Positions 24,350 through 34,390 of a DNA stretch of 64,000 nucleotides are shown piece by piece. The notes under the pieces were generated by a model. It searched no databases. It saw only the letters and a list, made by a program, of their open reading frames with translations, and was not told the DNA's origin. The first letter of the stretch is position 1. Each line of letters begins with the position of its first letter. Made by a program: the position numbers and the translations under genes. This DNA is from Anaerocolumna sp. AGMB13020 (GTDB taxonomy: Bacteria; Bacillota; Clostridia; Lachnospirales; Lachnospiraceae): positions 4,715,001 through 4,779,000 of the forward strand of contig NZ_CP136910.1 in the NCBI RefSeq assembly GCF_033100115.1. The letters run 5' to 3'.

Positions 24350-26553
24350 TGAGTATGGATGTTTTTAACAGGCTTGCGCCATTTATACAAGAGTTTATTT
24401 ATCAAAACAAGTGGGAAGAACTACGCGGTAACCAGGTGGCTGCCTGTGAGGTTATTTTTGACACGGATGACAATCTGCTGCTGTCTTCCGGAACTGCCTC
24501 CGGTAAGACCGAGGCAGCCTTTCTGCCGGTGCTTACTGAATTATATAATAAACCGTCAAGCTCAGTGGGGGTCATGTACATATCACCTCTTAAGGCTTTG
24601 ATAAATGACCAGTTCAAACGATTGGAACAGATGCTCCTTGATTCTAACATCCCCGTTACGAAATGGCATGGCGATGCATCGCAGACTCAAAAGAATAAGC
24701 TTATTAAAAATCCGGAGGGGCTGCTGCAAATAACACCGGAGTCATTGGAAAGTCTGATTACCAATAAACGTAGCGCCTGCCTGTCCTTGTTCTCTGATCT
24801 GCGGTTTGTTATCATCGACGAAGTCCATTACTTTATGAGGGATGTGAGAGGCTTGCAGCTGCTCTGTGTTCTTGAGCGACTGAAACAACTGACAAGCGTA
24901 AATCCAAGGCGTATAGGCTTATCTGCGACTTTGGGAGACGTTTCCCTGGCGCAGAACTGGCTGAATATGGGGACGGGACGGGAATGTGCTGCTCCCATTG
25001 TGGAAGAAGGAAAGAAGCGTATCAGGCTTCATATCGAACGGTTTGTAAATTATGCGGAAGAACGGGATCTTATAACAAGAGACGGAAGCGGTAAGGTCGT
25101 CGATGTCAACTCCGGAGATATAGGCGACAGAGAGCATTACGAATACCTTTTCAGACAAACCCTGGATAAAAAGACGATAATTTTCACCAACAGCCGGGAG
25201 GAGACGGAATTTGTACTTGCTCATTTAAGAGAAATTGCGTTGAAGAATAAAGCCCCGGATGTTTATCGGGTTCATCACGGTAATGTTTCGGCTCTGCTGC
25301 GGGAAAACACAGAAGATGAAATGAAATCTGCTGATGAAAAGATTGTGACGGGAGCAACGGTTACACTGGAGCTTGGAATTGATATAGGTTCCCTTGACCA
25401 AGCAGTTCAGGTTGGGGCACCACTCAATGTCTCCAGCTTTGCGCAGCGTTTAGGCCGGTGCGGAAGACGTGGACAGGTTCCTCAACTGCTATTTACCTTT
25501 GTAGAGAGTATACGAATAAATTCCGCAGATATTCTAGGCCCTATTAATTGGGAATTTATACGGACTATCAGCATCATCGAGCTTTATGTTAAAGATCACT
25601 GGATGGAGCCCATCCCGCCGGCCCATCATGCCTATAATCTTTTGTATCACCAGACGATGAGCTGCTTAAAAAGTAATGGTGAGATGTCTCCGGCAGGACT
25701 TGCCCAGTCGATTCTGACCTTGGGCTGCTTCAAAAATATCCCTCAGGAGGATTATAAATATCTGCTATCCCATATGATCAACATAGATCAACTGCAGCGT
25801 ACGGAGCATGGTGGTTTGATTATCGGACGTGAAGGCGAAAAGATTGTAAACAGTCATAAATTTCTGACGGTTTTCCTGGCACCAGAATATCTCCTTGTAA
25901 AAGATGAAAACCGCACCATAGGTACAGTGGATAAAGTTTACCCGGTGGGTACCCGCTTTGCTTTGGCAGGCATCGCATGGGAGACCGTGGATGTAAATGA
26001 GAAATCGAAGGTTATCTTTGTAAAAAGAGTTCCCGGTGTATCGGTGGTGGACTGGAATGTGGATTTTAATGCCGAACTTCATACCGTTCTTGTCCGTAAG
26101 GTACGCAGTGTTTTAAAAGAGAATGATTCGTATCCCTATTTAAGTGTCCGCTGCCGGGAAAGATTAACTGAAATTCAATACATTGCCCGAAACAGCGGAA
26201 TCCTTGATAATCTCGTTACCCCATTATCAGACAGAAAATATGCTGTCTTCCCCTGGGTGGGAACAAGACAACTAATAACCTTGAATTACGCTTTACGGCA
26301 AAGAAAAATAAAGAGTAAACATCCCTGGATTACCTGTGTTTATCTTGAGGTTATATTTGAGGGAACAAAAGAAGAACTCAGTAATGTCATATACGATATC
26401 CTTCATCGTGAGCTTAACCTTTATGACCTGCCATTACCTGATAAGGTGCAGATTGATGGGAAGTACAATGAGTTCATTCCACCAGAGCTTCTTCGTAAGC
26501 AATTCATTGAAGATTTTCTTGATTTTGAAGGATTAAAGAAAGCGATGTTATGA
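24349..26553 (+). CDS. DEAD/DEAH-box helicase (BrxHI/Lhr-like)
   Basis: A 734-residue superfamily 2 helicase with motif I G-T-A-S-G-K-T-E (about residues 47-54), II I-I-D-E-V-H, III S-A-T-L-G, and VI Q-R-L-G-R-C-G-R-R-G. The long C-terminal part resembles the accessory domains of the BrxHI/Lhr group. Its start overlaps the ATPase stop (TAATG). The trio of TerB-like protein, BrxD-like ATPase and helicase is a recognised association in stress and defence loci. Confidence 0.88.
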   Translation: MSMDVFNRLAPFIQEFIYQNKWEELRGNQVAACEVIFDTDDNLLLSSGTASGKTEAAFLPVLTELYNKPSSSVGVMYISPLKALINDQFKRLEQMLLDSNIPVTKWHGDASQTQKNKLIKNPEGLLQITPESLESLITNKRSACLSLFSDLRFVIIDEVHYFMRDVRGLQLLCVLERLKQLTSVNPRRIGLSATLGDVSLAQNWLNMGTGRECAAPIVEEGKKRIRLHIERFVNYAEERDLITRDGSGKVVDVNSGDIGDREHYEYLFRQTLDKKTIIFTNSREETEFVLAHLREIALKNKAPDVYRVHHGNVSALLRENTEDEMKSADEKIVTGATVTLELGIDIGSLDQAVQVGAPLNVSSFAQRLGRCGRRGQVPQLLFTFVESIRINSADILGPINWEFIRTISIIELYVKDHWMEPIPPAHHAYNLLYHQTMSCLKSNGEMSPAGLAQSILTLGCFKNIPQEDYKYLLSHMINIDQLQRTEHGGLIIGREGEKIVNSHKFLTVFLAPEYLLVKDENRTIGTVDKVYPVGTRFALAGIAWETVDVNEKSKVIFVKRVPGVSVVDWNVDFNAELHTVLVRKVRSVLKENDSYPYLSVRCRERLTEIQYIARNSGILDNLVTPLSDRKYAVFPWVGTRQLITLNYALRQRKIKSKHPWITCVYLEVIFEGTKEELSNVIYDILHRELNLYDLPLPDKVQIDGKYNEFIPPELLRKQFIEDFLDFEGLKKAML

Positions 26554-26593
26554 TTTAAAGAAAGCGATGTTTGATTTTATCTTTTAAGAAATG

Positions 26594-26641
26594 AAAAGGT
26601 GGTTTCATTATTCTGTAATCTGTGGAATGAAACCACCTTTT
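26594..26641. terminator. strong bidirectional terminator
   Basis: AAAAGGTGGTTTCATT / AATGAAACCACCTTTT perfect 16-bp stem with an A-run and T-run on either side. It separates the helicase operon from the opposite-strand genes. Confidence 0.9.
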
Positions 26642-26646
26642 CCTAG

Positions 26647-27912
26647 TTATTTAGCGAGTTCAAGAAGTGCATTTGCTACGAGGTCTAATTGTGCTGACCA
26701 GGAATAGATGTCATTTTGATACATATATGGTTCAGAAAATAACATGATATTTCCTGCTTGTACGGCTGGAACGGACTGCCATATGGGATTATCTACAATC
26801 AGCTTATAATTATTATCATATTCCGTAACCAAAATATAATCCCCCATATACTGTGGAACAGTTTCAAAGGAGAGAGTTGCACCCCAATCTACCCCGGATT
26901 CTATCTCTTTTAAAGCCAGCTCTGTCTGAGGAAGTTCCAATGCACCAAATAGAATCTGCCCGCCCAGATTGTTGCTCCAACGCACACCAATCTTATTCTC
27001 ACCCTGAACCCTGATGACGCTGAAGGTTTTCTCATACAGTCCGGCAGCCTTTAGTTTTTCTTTATAATCAGCCGCTTTCTCATAAAAAGCAGTAACAAGG
27101 CTTATACCTTCTTCTGGTGTTTTTCCCAGCGCTTCCGCAATCAAAGAAAGTCGTTCCTCTTCTGTAAGATTATTAGAAGGTACATAGACAGTTGGTGCAA
27201 TTTTAGATAACTGTTCATAATTATCTTCATATAGAGTTAGGATTAAATCCGGTTTTTCAGCCATAATAAATTCGGGCTCCCATTTTTCCAGTATAGTGGT
27301 AGCTGCTATTAAATCTCTATAAGCTACGTCCTTTGAACCATAGTCTTCAACTGCTGCAGGGATCACTCCAAGAGCTACAATATCCCCAACTAAACCACAA
27401 TCAGTAATAACACGTTTCGGATTAAGTGGTATTTCGACATTTCCGTTTAAGGTACTGAGTATTTTTGTTTCTGTTTTTGCAGGAGATTCTTTAATTTTTT
27501 CGTGTACCTGATTGTCTGCTGGTTGTGCGTTTGTTGTTTGTGTGTCTGTTGCTGAACCGCCTACAGGACTTGAAGCTGGAGTTGAGCAGGCGGAAAAAAG
27601 AGTTATGAAAGAAAACATGGCAGCAACTACAGCAGCTTTGTTTTTAAAATGTTTTAACATAAATTGAGCTCCTTCTGGATTTGGTTTGTTATGACTAACT
27701 AGACATGCTACATTATAGAGAGAAGGTTCAGGTATTTCCATGTATGTATATTTCTTATCCCATGTAAGATTCTTTCTTAAAGTTACGGGTGAGATTCCAG
27801 TAAGCTTTTTAAAGGAGCTGCTAAGATGAAATTCATCATAAAATCCAGTGAATCTGGCAATTTCCCTAAGTGAATAGCTGCTTTCAAGTATATATTGCCT
27901 GGCTTTTTCCAC
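26647..27912 (-). CDS. C-terminal part of AraC-siderophore-binding fusion (second HTH helix + FeuA-like domain)
   Basis: This 421-residue frame begins inside an AraC HTH (Y-S-L-R-E-I-A-R-F-T-G-F-Y-D-E-F-H-L-S-S-S-F-K-K) and continues through a hydrophobic segment (V-V-A-A-M-F-S-F-I-T-L-F-S-A-C) into an iron-siderophore-binding domain (P-K-R-V-I-T-D-C-G, A-E-K-P-D-L-I-L). The same reading frame extends upstream through 84 bp to the amber codon at 27997, so it is the second half of one fusion gene (see 27997-28632). AraC-FeuA-type fusions are regulators of siderophore uptake in Firmicutes. Confidence 0.7.
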   Translation of the reverse strand: MEKARQYILESSYSLREIARFTGFYDEFHLSSSFKKLTGISPVTLRKNLTWDKKYTYMEIPEPSLYNVACLVSHNKPNPEGAQFMLKHFKNKAAVVAAMFSFITLFSACSTPASSPVGGSATDTQTTNAQPADNQVHEKIKESPAKTETKILSTLNGNVEIPLNPKRVITDCGLVGDIVALGVIPAAVEDYGSKDVAYRDLIAATTILEKWEPEFIMAEKPDLILTLYEDNYEQLSKIAPTVYVPSNNLTEEERLSLIAEALGKTPEEGISLVTAFYEKAADYKEKLKAAGLYEKTFSVIRVQGENKIGVRWSNNLGGQILFGALELPQTELALKEIESGVDWGATLSFETVPQYMGDYILVTEYDNNYKLIVDNPIWQSVPAVQAGNIMLFSEPYMYQNDIYSWSAQLDLVANALLELAK

Positions 27913-27996
27913 GCGGATGTTTAATAGATAACTCTGAAAGGAGCTTCCGGTACTTTTTTTGAAGAGTCTGTAAAAATGGCTGTAGCTGATACCAAT

Positions 27997-28632
27997 CTAT
28001 TGGCATATATCCTGAATCGAGATATGAGATGCATAATTTTCTTCCAGATAATGTATTGTCATACCAACAATGTCCGTATCGAATTTTAAGATACTGGTAC
28101 GTGACAGCTCATGATATACTTCATATGTAAATTGATAAAACAAGGATTTAATATAAAATTTGTTTTGTGGAGCAGACAGGTGCCAGTGTTCGTACATTTT
28201 ACATAAGAGCTCTGAAAATAGAACCGGATTTTGAGGTGTGAAGCCATAGTGCAGCTGATATGGGTTAATGCGTTTAAGTAGCTTTCTCAATTCTTCCTGG
28301 TGAAACTGCGTTTCACCGGCTTTGTAGAGGAGCAAATAATATTCAAACCAGTTACAGTTGGGTAAAATAGAAAGTTTCATATTTTTGCTGCCATGGAAAA
28401 GGCTGAAATGATTGATATGATAAGATATATCACCCAGTAATATCTCAGCTTTTCCTGTATTGGTAAAGAGAAAGGCACTGCTAGGCAGGAAAAAGTCTTT
28501 AAGCACTTCTTTTGGGGAAATTAATGCATGTCTTACATCTATGAGTGAGAATGCAGAGCATTCTAAAATGCAAAAGATATCCTTTAATTCTCCTTTTGAA
28601 AAGGCAGTATTACTTTGATTTAAGTCTTTCAT
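27997..28632 (-). CDS. N-terminal part of AraC-siderophore-binding fusion, cut by in-frame TAG
   Basis: Start follows AAAGGAGAACTTTA. The 211 residues are the cupin-like sensor and the first HTH helix of an AraC regulator, ending H-I-S-I-Q-D-I-C-Q then TAG. Reading through gives I-G-I-S-Y-S-H-F-Y-R-L-F-K-K, exactly the second HTH helix, so one codon (normally Leu) has become amber at 27997-27999. No other frame change is present. A disabling mutation, read-through or base error are all possible. Confidence 0.7.
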   Translation of the reverse strand: MKDLNQSNTAFSKGELKDIFCILECSAFSLIDVRHALISPKEVLKDFFLPSSAFLFTNTGKAEILLGDISYHINHFSLFHGSKNMKLSILPNCNWFEYYLLLYKAGETQFHQEELRKLLKRINPYQLHYGFTPQNPVLFSELLCKMYEHWHLSAPQNKFYIKSLFYQFTYEVYHELSRTSILKFDTDIVGMTIHYLEENYASHISIQDICQ

Positions 28633-29068
28633 TAAAGTTCTCCTTTGAGAATTATGGCGAATGTTAGTAATGTCTAACTTTTTCTATTATAGCAATGTAT
28701 TTGCTAATTGTAAATGATGGAGTCTCATAGGATGCTGGCAGGGTCTATTGTGTTTGTAATGACTTGTAGTTTATGTTATTATTTCTATTTTCTTATGACC
28801 TTACATAGGATAAAATTTCAGGAGTTTATTAATAATATTTGTATCAGAGGCAAGCAGATTTCAGGAACTATTAATGAGTGACTATGTAATCGGATGATTG
28901 CAAAATAAACGAAAAATGCAAGATAAACGAAAAATACAAGTAAAAGATAATCGTAATGAGCATAGTTGTAATCGGAAGGTAAAAATGGACAAAGATAAAT
29001 ACTTAATGACAGGAATTGCACAAGAATGAAAGGTATAATGATAACAGCAAAATACAGGGAGAGAAAGT

Positions 29069-30073
29069 ATGTCAAAGGATGAAAATAAGAGTTTTAGTAC
29101 GGTTTCGTTTGATACAGTACAGCTAATTATCAATTATATTGAAGAAAGTATTCTTGAAAGCCTGACACTGAAACATATAGCAAAGAAATTTTACTTAAGC
29201 GTATCCACCCTTAATAACTTATTTAAAATCGTCTGTGGTATGACTATCATGGAATATGTACGTAACCGTCGCTTATCACTTGCCGGACAGGAGCTTTTGA
29301 TTTCTAATATACATATAATAGATATTGCTTTTAAATACGGGTATGAAACACCAGAAGCCTTTTCCAAAGCTTTTACTAGATTTCATGGATTTCCACCTAG
29401 CTTTGTAAGAAGAACATATCCCAAAATCAAATTCTTTCATCCTCTTTTTATTAAAATTGAAAGACTTGGTGGATGGGAAAAGGATTATCCTGATTATGAG
29501 TTAGTAAGGACAAAACAAAATTCTTCAGGACAGGAAATAAACTCCTTTTATTGTTATGATGAAACTACCAAAAATAAAGGAGGAATTACATTGGAGAAGA
29601 AAAGCAAAGAGTATCGCCTGTGTGTCAGTGATATGAATCACAAAGAAGACTGGAGGATATTGCTCTTATTGTCACAAAAGCTGAACCAGAAAGACATTCA
29701 TTTTAAAGTGGATGGGAAAACATCAATATTTGCACACGGATTGGAATTTAAACTAGATAAAATAGGATTGACCTTTAAATGGAAGGAAGAGCAGAGAATA
29801 AAAGATTTTTTTCACCATAAAGGAAATGCATCAAACAGATTTGCAGGATTTAAATATTTTGATACAACCTTTGAAGGGATGAAGGTACGATGTATGTTCT
29901 ATGGAGACTGCCCGGGTGATGATAAAGACGAATTCCTTTACAACAATACAGATCCAGTTGAGATAAATGGTCAGATTCTACGTGTGCAGACATTAGAATT
30001 TTACTATGAGAATGCAGAACCGGATAATGAGTATTATAAAATGGTAGAAGCATGGCTTAAAAAATACAGTTAA
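29069..30073 (+). CDS. AraC-family regulator with C-terminal sensor domain
   Basis: A 334-residue protein with GGGAGAGAAAGT before the ATG. N-terminal AraC HTH pair: S-L-T-L-K-H-I-A-K-K-F-Y-L-S-V-S-T-L-N-N-L-F-K and H-I-I-D-I-A-F-K-Y-G-Y-E-T-P-E-A-F-S-K-A-F. The C-terminal 200 residues are an unassigned domain, not a GyrI-like one. The 400 bp upstream (28660-29068) hold no gene. Confidence 0.85.
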   Translation: MSKDENKSFSTVSFDTVQLIINYIEESILESLTLKHIAKKFYLSVSTLNNLFKIVCGMTIMEYVRNRRLSLAGQELLISNIHIIDIAFKYGYETPEAFSKAFTRFHGFPPSFVRRTYPKIKFFHPLFIKIERLGGWEKDYPDYELVRTKQNSSGQEINSFYCYDETTKNKGGITLEKKSKEYRLCVSDMNHKEDWRILLLLSQKLNQKDIHFKVDGKTSIFAHGLEFKLDKIGLTFKWKEEQRIKDFFHHKGNASNRFAGFKYFDTTFEGMKVRCMFYGDCPGDDKDEFLYNNTDPVEINGQILRVQTLEFYYENAEPDNEYYKMVEAWLKKYS

Positions 30074-30080
30074 TAAACAA

Positions 30081-30112
30081 AAGCTAATCCGGATAATGGA
30101 TTAGCTTTTTGT
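30081..30112 (+). terminator. rho-independent terminator
   Basis: AAGCTAATCC / GGATTAGCTT stem and T-run after the AraC gene. Confidence 0.85.
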
Positions 30113-30291
30113 ATAACTTCTATATTTCTAATTTATGCTATAATATACCTATCAAATCAGTTATAGGTCATACCTATCGAGCCAGTTATAGGTATATCAA
30201 CGCCGTTAAATTATTAAATATATTTCCACTTTTTATGAATGTAAATAGGGATAAATACAAAATGAATTGAAAAGCAAAGGAGAGTTTATTT

Positions 30292-30780
30292 ATGAAGTAA
30301 TTTCCTACACATATTGTTGCAGTGGATGGGGTCATAGAAAATGAAAAGAATGAGATTTTGCTGGTAAAAAGCAGAAAAGATGGTACATACACAGTTCCAG
30401 GAGGACAAGTTGAAGTTGGTGAAAATCTGATAGAGGCTTTAAAACGAGAAATCAGGGAGGAATCCGGTGTTGAAGTAGAAGTCGGGAAATTAGTATGCGT
30501 TTCATCCAATACTGGTACATATCAGGGTTACAACGGATATGGGTTAATTCCTACAAAGGTGATGTTTGGTTTCGTTTGTAAATACGTTAGTGGTGAATTA
30601 CAAATATCAGATGAAACCTCAGAAACTATTTGGGTGGAAAAAGAGAAGGTTCTTACTCTTATAACGAATCCGAATTTAAGAAAGCGATTTGAAGCTTACC
30701 TGAACTTTAATGGAGATGTTCATTATCTGGAATATATTACAAAACCCCATTATGAACTGAAATTAGAGTATTTAATATAA
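30292..30780 (+). CDS. NUDIX hydrolase with stop codon at codon 3
   Basis: A clear AAAGGAGAG site precedes ATG-AAG-TAA-TTT; after the stop the frame continues P-T-H-I-V-A-V-D-G, the expected NUDIX N-terminus. The NUDIX box G-G-Q-V-E-V-G-E...R-E-I-R-E-E-S-G is complete. A GTG at 30322 could start a shorter 152-residue form but lacks a ribosome-binding site. Either a null allele or a base error. The 290 bp after it (30781-31073) hold no gene. Confidence 0.75.
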
Positions 30781-31073
30781 CCGGAACCGATTGTGCTTAA
30801 TTAGGATTCAGGATAATTGAGTTAAATTGTTTTTGGTAATGTCATTTATTCCAAACAATGTTATGATGTGTCTGAAAACCCGTTGCTGGTTCTGAATGAC
30901 CACTTGTGGTATTCTGCATTGCAATTCTTGGAACATAACACCACTACAGCCCCCAAGTTATGCCTTGTTGTTTTTCGGAATTACCTCCCACAAAGTGGAA
31001 CCTCCATCGGCACAAGCTGTTTATAAACACATTTGGCATTAAGCAGGAATAATTTATAGGAGCGGATAGAGTT

Positions 31074-31514
31074 ATGACGATTAAAATAATAACATCAGCT
31101 GATGCTGAATGGCTTAACGTAATAGAGTATGCGGAAGGCTGTTCCTGGAGAGCTGGAAAAAATCTTTCAGATGCAATGAAAGAAGATAAATTTACAGAGT
31201 GGGAACGTGTATTTGTTGCAATTGAAGCAGAAAAAATAGCAGGTTATTGTACTATAGCGAAGAGAGATTGTATTCCTGATGTACCATATACTCCTTATAT
31301 AGGATTTATGTTTGTGGGAGAAGAGTTTAGAGGAAACCGGCTAAGTCAGGAACTAATCATAAAAGCAATGGAATATGCAAAAGAGCTGGGATTTAAAAAT
31401 ATATACCTGATTAGTGACCATGATAATCTGTATGAAAAATATGGTTTTACTATTGTTGATAAGAAAATTGCACCTTGGGGTGCTGAAGAAAAAATATATA
31501 TGCAGCGACTGTAG
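31074..31514 (+). CDS. GNAT-family N-acetyltransferase (146 aa)
   Basis: Short single-domain GNAT: core strand I-G-F-M-F-V then E-E-F-R-G-N-R-L-S-Q-E-L with an acetyl-CoA-loop variant R-G-N-R-L-S, then L-Y-E-K-Y-G-F. TAGGAGCGG precedes the ATG. Substrate unknown. Confidence 0.83.
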   Translation: MTIKIITSADAEWLNVIEYAEGCSWRAGKNLSDAMKEDKFTEWERVFVAIEAEKIAGYCTIAKRDCIPDVPYTPYIGFMFVGEEFRGNRLSQELIIKAMEYAKELGFKNIYLISDHDNLYEKYGFTIVDKKIAPWGAEEKIYMQRL

Positions 31515-31574
31515 AAAAGGATTTCGTATGAAGAAGTTCAGGATGAAAATCTATTTAAAACCCAAGGAGAACAA

Positions 31575-32330
31575 ATGAAATTATTATATAAAAACCCAAG
31601 TTTGGAATACAGTATAGATAGTATATTATTATTCCATGAGGGAGCTCAAAGTGACTTTTGGTCTGAGCCTTTATTTTTAGAATTCCCACAAATAGATAAA
31701 AGTAAATTCAATCGGTTAACAAGACTTGAGAAAAGAGAATACTTAAGAGAAATTTTTAGTGGCATACTTAAAGCAAATGAAATGAAAGAAAAGCTAATCC
31801 GCTATCAGGATTACTGGGATACGAATAGTATAAATATTCAGAAGGCATTAGAGGATGCCTTTCAGTTACAGCTATCCGACAAATTTAATAATATAATAGG
31901 AAATATCACATTAAATCCTATATGCCCTAGATTTTTAGAGAGTAATACTTTTGACATCTATTATCGGAATAGTGAGAGAGGGGCACTGGGTATGGCACTC
32001 CATGAAATTATACATTTTGTATGGTTTCATGTATGGAATTTATATTTTCAAGATAATAAAAAGGAATATGAAATGCCGCATTTAACATGGGTATTGAGTG
32101 AAATGGTGGTGGATACTATCATGCGGCATGACAAAAGGTTATATTCCATTAACCCTTATTTTGATGAGGGGTGTGCATATGACTATTTTTATGCTATGAA
32201 GATTGAAAGAAAACCTATATTAGAAACTCTCATGGAATTATATGTAAATAACTCTACATTAGCTTTTATGGAAAAGAGTTATAATTATTGCCTGGAACAT
32301 GAAACAGAAATCAGAAGTCAGATGAAATAA
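31575..32330 (+). CDS. putative zinc metallopeptidase (HExxH)
   Basis: A 251-residue cytoplasmic protein with A-L-H-E-I-I-H-F-V at about residues 141-149 and W-V-L-S-E-M-V-V-D about 30 residues later, a gluzincin-like spacing for the third ligand. No signal peptide or membrane helix. CCAAGGAGAACAA precedes the ATG. I do not recognise a named family. Confidence 0.7.
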   Translation: MKLLYKNPSLEYSIDSILLFHEGAQSDFWSEPLFLEFPQIDKSKFNRLTRLEKREYLREIFSGILKANEMKEKLIRYQDYWDTNSINIQKALEDAFQLQLSDKFNNIIGNITLNPICPRFLESNTFDIYYRNSERGALGMALHEIIHFVWFHVWNLYFQDNKKEYEMPHLTWVLSEMVVDTIMRHDKRLYSINPYFDEGCAYDYFYAMKIERKPILETLMELYVNNSTLAFMEKSYNYCLEHETEIRSQMK

Positions 32331-32454
32331 ATAATGAGGGAGGTCAAAAATAGACTGTAAATTTTATGGAGCAGTTTTTTATGAATGACGTAAAATAAAT
32401 TTACACGAAATAATTAGCAGAACCTCTGTATGCTGAGCTTCTATAATATTATTA

Positions 32455-32492
32455 GGACTGTGAAGCCAAGCTTCACAGTCCTTTGTTTTTTT
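32455..32492 (+). terminator. rho-independent terminator
   Basis: GGACTGTGAAG / CTTCACAGTCC stem (loop CCAAG-type) followed by TTTGTTTTTT. Confidence 0.88.
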
Positions 32493-32529
32493 AGAGAATA
32501 TGTATTACATGATAAGCTGCAGATAAAAA

Positions 32530-33237
32530 TTATTTCCCAAGTTTTTTATTTTCGTATACGGAAATCCAATTCTGGTAATATGGATTCTCCCAGGTGTTAC
32601 CGTCAAAGTCAGTATATTCAATCACGATTGCTTTAACAGTTTTGATTGTGTCACTTTTTTCGCTTAAGGAATAACCGGTATCTTTGCCGAATTCGGCTCC
32701 ATCCACCATATTAACATCATCATAAGCTACCTGCTGTATATAACTACCGTTGTCAAAATCAAACTGGCCAACAATTTTGACGGGCATTTTGTTGTCATCC
32801 CAGCCAGCGAAAGCCAGGGTAACATTTTTGATTTCTTGGCCGGAGACATTTTTAAAGACGGCATTTAACATGTCAGGATACAATGCTTTGTATTCATCTG
32901 ATTGCACAAAATATTCGGTTGAAACAACATATATAGGCTGCTCTTTGAGTTTAGCTTCCAGTTCTTTCGCGCTAAGACCTTCCGCAACAGGAGCTTCTGT
33001 TTTAGTTTCTTCCTGATTTCCTTTATCTGCTTGTGCTGTTTCAAGTTGTTCCTTTAATGCAGCAACTTCGCTTTCAAGTTCCTTCGTCTTGCTATTGGCT
33101 GTGTCCAGATCTTTTTTTATTTTGTCATAATCCTCTTTGGATACAGTATTGCCGCTGGCAGCCTGATTTCCTCCCGCTGAGCAGCCTGTAAATCCTAAAA
33201 CAACAGCCAGTGATAGTAAAGCAAACACTTTTTTCAT
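32530..33237 (-). CDS. lipoprotein with coiled coil and C-terminal beta domain
   Basis: Start reset to the ATG after AGGGAGAGAAATCAA. Lipobox L-G-F-T-G-C gives an exported lipoprotein, anchored by Cys 19. A coiled coil of about 45 residues (E-D-Y-D-K-I-K-K-D-L...E-S-E-V-A-A-L-K-E-Q) links to a domain with K-N-V-T-L-A-F-A-G-W-D, resembling DUF5780-type lipoproteins. Function unknown. Confidence 0.75.
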   Translation of the reverse strand: MKKVFALLSLAVVLGFTGCSAGGNQAASGNTVSKEDYDKIKKDLDTANSKTKELESEVAALKEQLETAQADKGNQEETKTEAPVAEGLSAKELEAKLKEQPIYVVSTEYFVQSDEYKALYPDMLNAVFKNVSGQEIKNVTLAFAGWDDNKMPVKIVGQFDFDNGSYIQQVAYDDVNMVDGAEFGKDTGYSLSEKSDTIKTVKAIVIEYTDFDGNTWENPYYQNWISVYENKKLGK

Positions 33238-33532
33238 TTGATTTCTCTCCCTTAAATGTATTAGCCCCTTGGGACAGGATAATATTAACATTGATAATAA
33301 TGGAAGTAAACAGAGGAAGGAATTATCTAATTTAAGATTAAGCAGGTATATAGCTGGATTTAAACTATTTCTAATAAACCGGATAGTTCAGTATTTACGT
33401 TATTCCATTCGGAATATATTTACATAATTTCTTTTATCGTATAAAATTAGGTTATTATAGTTATAGGTTTACAATCTTTCATTACTTTCATAATTGTAAA
33501 GAAGAATTATACAATAAGGAGTGGTATGGCAA

Positions 33533-34390
33533 ATGAAGAACTTTAAGGTAGCAATTATACAGCATAATGTATTACATGGGGATAAAGAAGAGAATACCAG
33601 GCTGGCAATACAGTATATACAGGAAGCAAACGAAAACGGAGCAGATTTTGTACTTTTTCCGGAATGCTGGCTTACATCTTATTCTGCACCTGATATCTGC
33701 AGCAAGTTAAGGCCGGTAGAAGAAATGGAGAAAGATACGGATTTTCTTAATTGGTGTGAAGCGGCTTTAGAGGATGACAGTGAATATATCAAGAGAATCT
33801 GTGATATAGCCAGAAAGTTAAAGATTGGAGTTGAAATTACCGGATTTACAAAAGGAAAAAAATATCCACAGAATTCAGCTTTCATAATCGATAGAGACGG
33901 CACTGTTATATTGAAATATTCAAAAGTTCATACCTGTGATTTTGACTGGGAGCAATATCTTGAAGGCGGAGAGGCGTTTCACGTATGCCAGTTTGACGGA
34001 ATATGTATCGGCGTAATGATCTGTTATGACAGAGAGCATCCGGAAAGCGCAAGAGAATTAATGCTTCAGGGAGCAGAATTAATATTAATGCCAAATGACT
34101 GTGATGGAATGAAACCAAGATTACAGGAATTAGCTGTTGAAGCAATGCAGAACATGGTCGGTATAGCAATGGCAAATCCACCAGGGGAATATGCAGGTAA
34201 TTCCTGTGCCTTCCATCCTATGGTATGGGACAAAAATGGAAGAATTATCGACAATACCATGGTTGTCGCAGAGGCTTTATATGATGGTATTGTATATGCC
34301 AATTTTGACATAGAGGCTATCAGAGAATACAGAGAGCGTGAAGATCTGGGCAAATACAGAAAACCGAAAGCATATAAACATCTTGTGTAA
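33533..34390 (+). CDS. nitrilase-superfamily carbon-nitrogen hydrolase
   Basis: A 285-residue hydrolase with the catalytic E-K-C triad: Glu in L-F-P-E-C-W, Lys in Y-S-K-V-H-T-C-D, Cys in G-V-M-I-C-Y-D-R-E. AAGGAG is 11 nt before the chosen ATG. It precedes a carbamoyltransferase-like gene, so an amidase acting on an N-carbamoyl or ureido compound is a plausible pairing. Substrate is unproven. Confidence 0.88.
   Translation: MKNFKVAIIQHNVLHGDKEENTRLAIQYIQEANENGADFVLFPECWLTSYSAPDICSKLRPVEEMEKDTDFLNWCEAALEDDSEYIKRICDIARKLKIGVEITGFTKGKKYPQNSAFIIDRDGTVILKYSKVHTCDFDWEQYLEGGEAFHVCQFDGICIGVMICYDREHPESARELMLQGAELILMPNDCDGMKPRLQELAVEAMQNMVGIAMANPPGEYAGNSCAFHPMVWDKNGRIIDNTMVVAEALYDGIVYANFDIEAIREYREREDLGKYRKPKAYKHLV

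Noticed and set aside
23027..26553. Full BREX type 2 system
   Set aside because: Only BrxD-like and helicase genes are present; PglW, PglX, PglY and PglZ are missing.
28818..29133. Two overlapping minus-strand frames before the AraC gene
   Set aside because: Low-complexity, leucine-rich reading of an A+T-rich promoter region, no start signals.
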